Of a stretch of 5,572 bases of DNA, positions 1 to 5,299 are shown piece by piece. The notes under the pieces are model-generated. The model was not told the DNA's origin, did no database searches, and worked only from the letters and a program-made list of their open reading frames with translations. The DNA is taken from positions 1 to 5,572 of the forward strand of contig DAOWNX010000065.1 in assembly GCA_030642335.1 (NCBI GenBank), given 5' to 3'. The stretch comes from Caldisericota bacterium (GTDB taxonomy: Bacteria; Caldisericota; Caldisericia; Caldisericales; Caldisericaceae). How positions within the stretch are numbered: the stretch's first letter is position 1; each line of letters opens with the position of its first letter. The position numbers and the translations under genes were made by a program.

Positions 1-798
1 TATTACTTTATTGTCGACTTCTTTAAAAAGAATAGCGACATCTGCATCTTTGTATTTTCTAACCAGGTTTATAATGCCTTCTGCATCTTCTTCTGATGCG
101 TTTAGAGATTTCATATCGGCATAGGTGACATATGAAAAGACTATTTTATTTCTTAAACTCATTCGCCTAAGTGCAATTCCGATGAGCTTAAGATGCGCTA
201 ATGTTTCCTCTTCAAAGATCTTTTTTGCCATGGATGAAGGGTCTGCACCATATTTAACGAGTTTTGTTGCAGTTAAAAAAGCGTTTCTTGTTGTATTGGC
301 ATAGTGAAATGAGCCTGTATCTGTAAGCAGGCCTAGATAAAGCGCATTACTTATATCTGAATTAATTGGCAGTTGTGCGCCCTCTATGAGTTTTAATATA
401 ATGCATGTGGTAGAGGGGGCATTCTTGTCCGTATAGTTATAGGTTGCAAAATAATCATTTGTTCCATGGTGATCAATATTTATTGTCACATCAAAAGATT
501 TAAAATGTGCACCGAGCTGATCTATTCTTCCTATATCTGATGAATCTAATAGTATGCCGACATCGTTATGGTTTAAATGAGTCGCGTTAATTAAATCGTA
601 ATCCTTAAGGAATGCAAACCCTCTTGGTACTGGTTCAGGTAAAAAATAAGATACTTTTTTGCCAAGGAGTTTTAATGACATACCGAGGCCGAGTATAGAG
701 CCGAATGCGTCGCCATCAGCATTTGCATGACTGAATATTGCAATACTACTATATTTTTTTAGCACATTATCGATTTCAAGTAGTTTGTGGTTTTTCAT
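1..798 (-). CDS. nrnA: NrnA-like DHH-family oligoribonuclease / pAp phosphatase, C-terminus cut by window edge
   Basis: The minus frame is open from the ATG at 798 to the window edge, giving 266 residues of a family that is usually about 310-340 long. The DHH phosphoesterase motifs are present in order: SHANADGDAFGS (residues 23-34), DSSDIGRI (85-92, metal-binding Asp), NIDHHG (107-112, the DHH signature) and GLLTDTGSF (156-164, Asp160). The start of the DHHA1 substrate domain is present, but its GGGH-type motif would lie beyond the edge. Members of this family degrade 2-5 nt RNAs and dephosphorylate 3'-phosphoadenosine 5'-phosphate in the cytoplasm, using Mn-type metal ions. The start is supported by AAGGAAG (808-814) and by adjacency to rbfA, which it overlaps by 23 bases. 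The rbfA-nrnA pairing is common in bacteria. Motif I has Ala where Pro is usual before DGD. The NrnA subgroup is inferred from context; other DHH/DHHA1 proteins look similar. Confidence 0.9.
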   Translation of the reverse strand, partial: MKNHKLLEIDNVLKKYSSIAIFSHANADGDAFGSILGLGMSLKLLGKKVSYFLPEPVPRGFAFLKDYDLINATHLNHNDVGILLDSSDIGRIDQLGAHFKSFDVTINIDHHGTNDYFATYNYTDKNAPSTTCIILKLIEGAQLPINSDISNALYLGLLTDTGSFHYANTTRNAFLTATKLVKYGADPSSMAKKIFEEETLAHLKLIGIALRRMSLRNKIVFSYVTYADMKSLNASEEDAEGIINLVRKYKDADVAILFKEVDNKVI

Positions 799-1165
799 TG
801 TTTTGTTCTTCCTTGTTTTGTATTTCCGCTTTAACCTTGTTGAGTATATTGATCACTTTGTCTCCTTTTTGTATTGAGAGATCAAAATGGAACGAAATAA
901 GTGGGACATGTCTCATAGATTTTAGTCTATGAGCTATATCCTTTTGTATTCTTTTTGCGGCATGCGAGAGAGCAGCTAAAATTTCCTGGCTTCTATCTTC
1001 GTTGTTGATTGCAGTGAAATAAATTTTTGCATAATGAAAATCGTTAGAGAGATCGACATATGTAATAGTAATGCCTCTCAATCTCGAGTCATCCAATTCA
1101 AGTAAATATTTTGAAACTTCTCTTTTTATTGCCGATTCTATTCGGGCTTGTCTCAGTTTGCTCAT
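776..1165 (-). CDS. rbfA: 30S ribosome-binding factor A
   Basis: This 129-residue protein matches the size and layout of RbfA, a small KH-fold protein that binds the 30S subunit and helps mature the 5' end of 16S rRNA, especially in the cold. Family hallmarks are the N-terminal helix (RQARIESAIKREVSKYLLEL, 5-24), the DSRLRGITITYVDLSNDFHY segment (26-45), AKIYFT (46-51) and the closing VPLISFHFDLSIQKGDKV region (87-104). A charged K/E/N/Q tail follows and is encoded partly in the overlap with nrnA. It starts 3 bases after the ccdA stop (TAG TGT ATG on the coding strand) and no good Shine-Dalgarno is visible. Translation probably depends on coupling to ccdA, and the start codon sits inside a hairpin (separate entry). 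Identification is by motif pattern and the downstream nrnA. Confidence 0.93.
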   Translation of the reverse strand: MSKLRQARIESAIKREVSKYLLELDDSRLRGITITYVDLSNDFHYAKIYFTAINNEDRSQEILAALSHAAKRIQKDIAHRLKSMRHVPLISFHFDLSIQKGDKVINILNKVKAEIQNKEEQNNEKPQTT

Positions 1166-1181
1166 ACACTAAAAGTGTATG
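1163..1181 (-). promoter_or_regulatory. Hairpin sequestering the rbfA start codon
   Basis: CATACACT (1163-1170) and AGTGTATG (1174-1181) form a perfect 8-bp inverted repeat with a 3-base loop. In the minus-strand mRNA the 3' arm contains the rbfA ATG, and the loop plus arms cover the last ccdA codons and its TAG stop. A ribosome finishing ccdA would melt the stem and expose the start. The stem is seen directly; its role in translational coupling is inferred from the missing ribosome site. Because the stem is AT-rich it may be only moderately stable. Confidence 0.5.
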
Positions 1182-1849
1182 CTATTTCTAAAAATAAGCA
1201 AGAGACCAAGGGAAATGAGGAGTAGTCCGGATATAATTTCAATGGTATGAAAATATTTCTTGATTCTTTTAAAGAAGAAAAAGAATTTATTAATGGCGAT
1301 TGCTGTGAGAATAAAGGGAATACCCAGTCCGAGCGAATAAAACGAGAGCAGGATAATTCCTTTACTCATAGTGGTGTATGTACTTGTTTCTGCGAGTATT
1401 GCCCCCAGGATAGGACCAACACATGGTGTCCAACCAAATGCAAAGGCGAATCCCATTAGATATGCTCCTACCAGGGAAGTTTTTTTGCTTTTTATTTGCA
1501 TTTTTTTCTCGTAATTTAAGAATTTTAACTTGAGTATACCAATAATGTGCAAACCGAATAAGATGATAATACTACCTGCAATAATGCGGAACGTCCTCAT
1601 ATTTGTTGCTAACAGTTTACCAAGAGTAGTGGCAGATGCGCCAAGAGCAATAAAAACTGTTGAAAAACCTAAAACAAATAAAATCGCACTGATTGTAATT
1701 CTTTTTGTTGACGCAGTTCCGGATTGCATTTCCTGTAGTGATACTCCTGATATGTAAGAAACATATGCAGGAATAAGTGGTAGGACACATGGTGAAACAA
1801 AAGATAAAATCCCGGCAAACAGTGCTATCGCAATAGAAACATTAGTCAT
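1169..1849 (-). CDS. ccdA: CcdA-type cytochrome c biogenesis / thiol-disulfide interchange membrane protein
   Basis: This 226-residue polytopic protein has the two hallmark cysteine motifs of the CcdA/DsbD transmembrane family: SFVSPCVLPLIPAY (Cys21) in the first membrane helix and FGWTPCVGPILGA (Cys143) in the fourth. About six membrane helices are apparent (roughly 5-30, 53-75, 87-107, 127-152, 162-187, 202-221), with basic cytoplasmic loops around 108-123 and 190-197. The family passes electrons from cytoplasmic thioredoxin across the membrane to outward-facing thioredoxin-like partners, for cytochrome c maturation or other disulfide reduction. No such partner is encoded in the window. The start is fixed by GGAGGGAG just upstream (1853-1860). 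It is the first gene of the operon, is followed 3 bases later by rbfA, and has a plausible promoter about 60 bases upstream. The length is normal and both cysteines are intact. Confidence 0.93.
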   Translation of the reverse strand: MTNVSIAIALFAGILSFVSPCVLPLIPAYVSYISGVSLQEMQSGTASTKRITISAILFVLGFSTVFIALGASATTLGKLLATNMRTFRIIAGSIIILFGLHIIGILKLKFLNYEKKMQIKSKKTSLVGAYLMGFAFAFGWTPCVGPILGAILAETSTYTTMSKGIILLSFYSLGLGIPFILTAIAINKFFFFFKRIKKYFHTIEIISGLLLISLGLLLIFRNSIHF

Positions 1850-1906
1850 ATACTCCCTCCAATTTTTTCATTATTGTATAGGTTAATACTTTACTTTTTA
1901 AGCAAG

Positions 1907-1934
1907 ATTATAGAGAAAATATTAAAAAAATCAA
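1907..1934 (-). promoter_or_regulatory. Candidate housekeeping promoter for ccdA-rbfA-nrnA
   Basis: On the minus strand a perfect TATAAT (1912 to 1907) lies 16 bases from TTGATT (1934 to 1929; 4 of 6 to TTGACA). The spacer is T-rich. Transcription would start near 1900, giving a leader of about 50 bases with the strong ccdA ribosome site. Similar AT-rich hexamers are common in this intergenic region, so the call is tentative. Confidence 0.45.
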
Positions 1935-2012
1935 TGAAAAAGATATTTAGCCTTTATTTATCAATTAGTTTTAGTGAGGATCAAAAAAAATGGATATAAT
2001 AAATTATATATT

Positions 2013-2043
2013 TGAAACCTTTTTACTGGATTAAGGATATAAT
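2013..2043 (+). promoter_or_regulatory. Candidate ECF-type (autoregulated) promoter of the sigma/anti-sigma unit
   Basis: TGAAACC (2013-2019) resembles the -35 element shared by many ECF sigma factors. It is followed after about 16 bases by GGATATAAT (2035-2043). Read as a housekeeping promoter the spacing is poor, because TTGAAA (2012-2017) lies 20 bases from TATAAT (2038-2043). An ECF element would predict autoregulation by the sigma factor encoded just downstream, which is usual for the class. The same 9-mer GGATATAAT also occurs at 1992-2000. The -10 region does not match the classical CGTA/CGTC type. Confidence 0.35.
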
Positions 2044-2061
2044 TTATAGGAGTGGAAGAAA

Positions 2062-2565
2062 ATGGAAGATAAGTTAAAAATGCTTGTTCTGCAAATTAAG
2101 GATGGGAATAAAGATGCTTTTACTGAGTTTTATCGATTAACTGTCAGGTATGTTTATAGTATTGTTTATGCTTATCTTTTATCAAACGAAGATACCGAAG
2201 ATGTTATTCAGAATACATATCTTAAACTTTATGTAATTAGAAAAAGAGTGAATCCAGAGAAACCTATTCTGGCATATATGAAAAGAATTGCAATAAATTA
2301 TGCGTTTAAGCAGATGAGACAGAAGAAAAAAGTAAGAATAAAAGAAGTTTCTTTTGCAAATGATGAGGGAACTAAAGAGTTGGTGCGAGAAGCACTTAAA
2401 AAGTTAGATGAGAAAGATCGTCTTGTGTTAGCGCTTCATTATTTGGACAATGCATCTGTTAAAGCAATTAGTGTACTTATTAACGAAAAAGAGGGAAGTG
2501 TTAAGTCGAGACTTTTTAGGGCAAGGAAAAAATTAAAGGAGGTGATTAACAGTGAAAAAATCTGA
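2062..2565 (+). CDS. ECF-type RNA polymerase sigma factor
   Basis: The 167-residue length is typical of two-domain ECF (group 4) sigma factors. Sigma region 2 spans about residues 18-85, with the pattern DAFTEFYRLTVRYVYSIVYA and the core-binding/-10 segment NEDTEDVIQNTYLKLY (42-57). A basic linker (KQMRQKKKVRIK, 83-94) leads to region 4 (about 107-160), with LDEKDRLVLALHYLDNAS and the helix-turn-helix end EGSVKSRLFRARKKLKE (144-160). It would redirect RNA polymerase to a small regulon, probably including its own promoter. GGAGTGG (2049-2055) supports the ATG. Its 3' end overlaps the next gene by 14 bases, an arrangement typical of a sigma factor and its anti-sigma partner. The assigned role depends on this family pattern; the ECF subgroup and stimulus cannot be told from sequence alone. 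Confidence 0.92.
   Translation: MEDKLKMLVLQIKDGNKDAFTEFYRLTVRYVYSIVYAYLLSNEDTEDVIQNTYLKLYVIRKRVNPEKPILAYMKRIAINYAFKQMRQKKKVRIKEVSFANDEGTKELVREALKKLDEKDRLVLALHYLDNASVKAISVLINEKEGSVKSRLFRARKKLKEVINSEKI
2535..2546 (+). promoter_or_regulatory. Extended Shine-Dalgarno for the anti-sigma gene
   Basis: AAAGGAGGTGAT is a 12-base complement to the conserved 3' end of bacterial 16S rRNA, ending 5 bases before a GTG start at 2552. It lies inside the sigma-factor coding sequence. It decides the start of the downstream protein and suggests high, coupled translation, so that inhibitor is made alongside sigma. Confidence 0.85.
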
Positions 2566-4207
2566 TGATAAATTAAAAGATGTTTTTAACGATTTTAAGA
2601 ATGGACTCAAATTAAATAAAAACATGGAGGGGAGGTTATTAAAAATGATTGAAAAGAAGGAAATAGCAGTTCATCACAGGAAATTTTTATTGGGAGTCAT
2701 TAGTATAGCTATCGCAGCTTTTCTTGTAATTAGTTCAATTGCACCTGTTTTTGGCAAGAGTGGCACACTCCCACAGGTTATTGCCGGGCTTAATTTAGAG
2801 CGTTCGGCAAATTCTTTTAAGGGCTCTCTTAGTACTGAGGGCCGGATAATTGAGGAGTTAGAAGATCAAGACCTTTCTTCTTCCGACAGCATCATTATTG
2901 TTGCGTTACTTAAAGAATCTGATGTGCCAGCCAACGAAATTATTGAGATGAGAAATGAAAAAATGGGATGGGGAAAAATTTTATCGGAGCTCAACATCTC
3001 TGTAAATAGCATAAAAAATACACTGAAACAAGCCCAAAATGTTATTGATGAAGAGGAAGGTAATGGTGAAGGGGAAGAAACGGAGGAAGAAAACCAAAAT
3101 CATTTAAAATTTGTTGTTGTAAAAGGAATTTTAAATGATATAGATGGTAGCATAATTACTGTGAATGAGACAGAAATTTTGTTTACAGAAGAAACCATTA
3201 TTAAATGTAGAGGAAAATCTGTTGCCGCAAATGATCTCTCTATTGGAGATGAGCTGCTGGTAAAGGCATCGAAAATAGAAGATGTTTTTGAAGCTAAGTC
3301 AATTCTTGTTTTCACTAACATGAAGGAAAATAAGGGGACAGAAAAAGAAACAAAAGAGTTTGAACTAAGGAGTGCTATTGTTTCCTTTGATGGCAGCATC
3401 TTAACAATAAGCGATTTTGACAATGAAATTCTTGTAGACGAGGACACAAAGATCCAGGAAAGTGGTGTAGGAAGAACAGATTCTTCTGCATTGATCCAAG
3501 ATGCAACTGTGCAGATTCATATACGAAAAGACGGAGATGTTTATTATGCAACTTCGATTGTGATTCTTAAAGCCACTGAAAATGAGGAAGAAAATGAAGA
3601 AGAAAATGAAGAAGAACAGCAACAGGAAACAAAAGAATTTGAATTAAGAAGTAATATTCTTTCTTTTGGTAACGGCATCTTAATAATAAGCGATTTTGAC
3701 AATGAAATTCTTGTAGACGAGAATACAAAGATCCAGAAAAAAGGGGAAGGAAGAACAGATATAGAATCTTTAGAAGTTGATGTAACAGTGCAGATTCATA
3801 TACGAAAAGACGGGGATGTTTATCATGCAACTTCAATTGTTATTCTTGAAAAAGCAGAAAACGAAGAGAGCGAAGAGGAGTCAGAACAAGAAAAGGGAAA
3901 TATAAGTAAAAACAAGAAGGAAACATTTAAAGGAGAAGTAAGCCTTGTTAACCTAGAGGATGGCATACTGGCTATTGTTGATTGTGATATGCTTTTTAAA
4001 ATTTCCAAGGATACACTTATTATTTCAAATGGAAAAGCGGAACTTAGCGATATAAATGAAGGTGACAGTGTTGAAATTATTGGAACAGAACAAGAAGAAG
4101 GCGAACCTGTAGGTGTAGAAAAAATTACTGTAACAAAGAGAAATGAGCAGCAAGAGAATAACAAAAATAAGGGTAACGGGAACAGTAAGGATAAAGGAAA
4201 ACCGTAA
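2552..4207 (+). CDS. Putative membrane-anchored anti-sigma factor with four DUF5666-like extracytoplasmic repeats
   Basis: This is a 551-residue protein with a GTG start behind a near-perfect ribosome site, overlapping the sigma gene by 14 bases. Residues 1-43 are a short charged cytoplasmic segment, and about 45-67 form the only membrane helix. An outer helical region (about 74-165) includes MRNEKMGWGKILSELNIS (133-150). Four beta-rich repeats then follow at roughly 186-254, 266-339, 359-432 and 457-528. Each runs from a G/S-I-L-like strand through an acidic T-I strand to a final A-x-S-I or V-E-K-I strand, resembling DUF5666. They are joined by Glu-rich linkers, and the tail is Lys/Asn/Gly-rich. 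Repeats 2 and 3 are 77% identical by hand count. The anti-sigma role is inferred from gene order and topology. The N-terminus has no Cys/His zinc anti-sigma motif; the only cysteines are at 219 and 478. The outer part may sense a cell-surface or ionic signal. The TM is too far from the N-terminus for an ordinary signal peptide. Confidence 0.75.
   Translation: MKKSDDKLKDVFNDFKNGLKLNKNMEGRLLKMIEKKEIAVHHRKFLLGVISIAIAAFLVISSIAPVFGKSGTLPQVIAGLNLERSANSFKGSLSTEGRIIEELEDQDLSSSDSIIIVALLKESDVPANEIIEMRNEKMGWGKILSELNISVNSIKNTLKQAQNVIDEEEGNGEGEETEEENQNHLKFVVVKGILNDIDGSIITVNETEILFTEETIIKCRGKSVAANDLSIGDELLVKASKIEDVFEAKSILVFTNMKENKGTEKETKEFELRSAIVSFDGSILTISDFDNEILVDEDTKIQESGVGRTDSSALIQDATVQIHIRKDGDVYYATSIVILKATENEEENEEENEEEQQQETKEFELRSNILSFGNGILIISDFDNEILVDENTKIQKKGEGRTDIESLEVDVTVQIHIRKDGDVYHATSIVILEKAENEESEEESEQEKGNISKNKKETFKGEVSLVNLEDGILAIVDCDMLFKISKDTLIISNGKAELSDINEGDSVEIIGTEQEEGEPVGVEKITVTKRNEQQENNKNKGNGNSKDKGKP
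3347..3847 (+). repeat. In-frame 279-bp-period duplication of a DUF5666-like domain
   Basis: Copy A (3347-3568) and copy B (3626-3847) align without gaps at a constant offset of 279 bp (93 codons). Stretches identical in DNA include 3406-3442 with 3685-3721 (37 bp) and 3509-3534 with 3788-3813 (26 bp). At protein level 57 of 74 residues match by hand count. Both copies keep ISDFDNEILVDE and TVQIHIRKDGDVY. Differences cluster in surface-like segments such as residues 304-319 against 397-412. Retained DNA identity points to a recent duplication or continued gene conversion. Confidence 0.9.
3578..3613 (+). repeat. 12-bp coding minisatellite (three units) in an acidic linker
   Basis: Three tandem copies of GAAAATGAAGAA (the first has GAGGAA at its end) encode ENEE three times, residues 343-354, between repeats 2 and 3 of the membrane protein. 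Units are multiples of three, so gain or loss would change linker length without breaking the frame. Confidence 0.85.
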
Positions 4208-4233
4208 TAAGATACTAAGGAAATAAGCAAGAG

Positions 4234-4268
4234 AATAACCCCTGGCGTTAAGTCGGGGGTTATTTTTT
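4234..4268 (+). terminator. Intrinsic terminator of the sigma/anti-sigma unit
   Basis: AATAACCCC (4234-4242) pairs perfectly with GGGGTTATT (4256-4264). Four more inner pairs (TGGC with GTCG, two of them wobbles) close a 5-base loop GTTAA. The 3' arm runs into six T (4263-4268). It lies 27 bases after the stop codon. On the minus strand no T-run follows the stem, so it is mainly a plus-strand terminator, placed between convergent units. Confidence 0.9.
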
Positions 4269-4310
4269 CCAGGGTTAGCTTTGAAAGAAATATTTTTTCT
4301 TAACTTAAGG

Positions 4311-4802
4311 CTATATAGATTTGAGTATTTTTTCTATCAAAATGCCTTCCAATATACCATAACTTAGCGTTAGTACAACAGTTACCGTGATGAAAGGCCA
4401 TCCAAGAAAGTCTGCAGCGTAAGGAATCCAGGGCGTTTTTATTGCAAATGCACCTATCATAGCACCAACAACAGCAAGGCGTGCTCCCTTTTTTAAGAAT
4501 GTATTAAACAGGGGAAAGAGTACCCAGAGTGGACCGACAATAAAAGTGCCCAGGATTGCACCCAGCACAACTCCCTTGAATCCCGTCTCTTTTCCCATAT
4601 AACGCTGTATTGTCTTTGGTGAGAGAAATACTGCAATGAAGGAAGAAAAAAACATCACACAGATAAAGATAGGAAGCATCTTAATTAGAAGAATTATTCC
4701 TTCTTTAAAAGCAATAAAAGTCTTCTGGGGAAATAGAAAGAGTAATACAATATAAGTAACTGTAACTAAAATTTCAAATAAGTATTTTTTTAATATTTTC
4801 AT
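4311..4802 (-). CDS. Half-size permease, ArsP_1/DUF318-like (second subunit)
   Basis: This 163-residue, very hydrophobic protein has about five membrane helices (roughly 7-24, 40-60, 76-97, 107-124, 136-156). Key motifs are YMGKETGFKG (68-77), GTFIVGPLWVLFPL (85-98) and FLKKGA (102-107). The G-x-x-x-x-G-P-x-x-x-x-x-P-L pattern followed by K-K-G-A is typical of the predicted permease family PF03773 (ArsP_1/DUF318), whose full-length members are about twice as long. Its ATG overlaps the stop of the upstream paralogue (ATGA), so the two are probably made in equal amounts and work together. GGGAAG lies just upstream of the start (4808-4813). The segment after KKGA (GAMIGAFAIKTPWIPYAADF, 113-132) differs from the partner, suggesting specialised halves. 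The substrate is not known. Transport of a metal(loid) or thiol-related compound would be only an analogy. Confidence 0.75.
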   Translation of the reverse strand: MKILKKYLFEILVTVTYIVLLFLFPQKTFIAFKEGIILLIKMLPIFICVMFFSSFIAVFLSPKTIQRYMGKETGFKGVVLGAILGTFIVGPLWVLFPLFNTFLKKGARLAVVGAMIGAFAIKTPWIPYAADFLGWPFITVTVVLTLSYGILEGILIEKILKSI

Positions 4803-5299
4803 AATACACTTCCCGTAAGAATTAATCCTGTTAACATTCCAATAATAATCGTCCCAAGAAATGCAAGTGCATTTCTTGTAAGGGTAAAACGTTTTCCAAA
4901 CACAGAAATTTCAAATGGTATTGTTACAAAACCTACCATCACCCAGGCATTCAAAAATACAGCGGTAACTGCGATGGTTGCACCCTTTTTAAGCAGTAAC
5001 ACACCCAGGGGATAGGCAGAAGAAACCGGGCCTGCGATGATCGTCCCAAAAATAGCAGAGGTTAAAATCGAAAGAAACCCTCTACCTTTCCCAATAACAG
5101 AAACAACTATACTTTTTGGTACAAACACATCAAACAAACCGATGAGGAGGAAAATAGCAGTGATAATGGGGAGCCGCTTTAGTAATTGTAGCCACCCTTT
5201 CCTGAAAGCCTTTTTCGCGTCACTTTTACTTTTGTTGACAGCGTATGTATAGCTTACAACAATGATAATACCATAAATTATGGTGCCCCAAATATTCAT
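4799..5299 (-). CDS. Half-size permease, ArsP_1/DUF318-like (first subunit)
   Basis: This 166-residue membrane protein has about five helices (roughly 5-21, 43-62, 75-96, 105-126, 144-164) and a basic loop at 22-36. It carries VIGKGRGFLS (68-77), GTIIAGPVSSAYPL (85-98), LLKKGA (102-107) and FLNAWVMVG (115-123), the last a characteristic pattern of PF03773 permeases. Its motif positions coincide residue for residue with those of the downstream gene, so the two are ancient duplicates. It begins directly after the TAA of the inferred intact upstream reading frame (TAAATG on the coding strand). Its best ribosome site, GAGG, lies a distant 14 bases away, so reinitiation after the upstream gene is likely. 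The neighbouring NifX-like protein could be a functional partner, but this is inference from gene order. Confidence 0.75.
   Translation of the reverse strand: MNIWGTIIYGIIIVVSYTYAVNKSKSDAKKAFRKGWLQLLKRLPIITAIFLLIGLFDVFVPKSIVVSVIGKGRGFLSILTSAIFGTIIAGPVSSAYPLGVLLLKKGATIAVTAVFLNAWVMVGFVTIPFEISVFGKRFTLTRNALAFLGTIIIGMLTGLILTGSVL

Noticed and set aside
738..932. Plus-strand frames opposite nrnA/rbfA and ccdA (also 1247-1459 and 1530-1757)
   Set aside because: They are antisense to clear housekeeping genes, with no ribosome site and no recognisable protein pattern.
1972..2000. Housekeeping promoter using TATAAT at 1995-2000
   Set aside because: The -10 is perfect, but no acceptable -35 lies 16-18 bases upstream (TAGTGA at best), so it is recorded only as part of the repeated 9-mer observation.
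2552..2760. Secreted protein with an ordinary signal peptide instead of a membrane anchor
   Set aside because: The hydrophobic helix begins only near residue 45, after a long charged segment. This fits a single-pass anchor better, although cleavage after it cannot be excluded.
3100..3447. Long minus-strand open frames across the membrane-protein gene (also 3401-3622, 3567-3836, 3823-4230)
   Set aside because: They are antisense shadows of the Glu/Lys-rich repeats, giving Ser/Phe/Leu-rich translations with no family pattern, and they lie opposite a well-supported gene with a strong ribosome site.
4285..4301. Small A/T hairpin (AAGAAA with TTTCTT) after the second permease, as a minus-strand terminator
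   Set aside because: The stem has six bp, almost no GC and no clean T-run after it in the minus direction, so it is too weak to call.
5037..5252. Plus-strand frame opposite the first half-permease
   Set aside because: It is antisense to a membrane protein with clear family motifs and has no supporting start signal.
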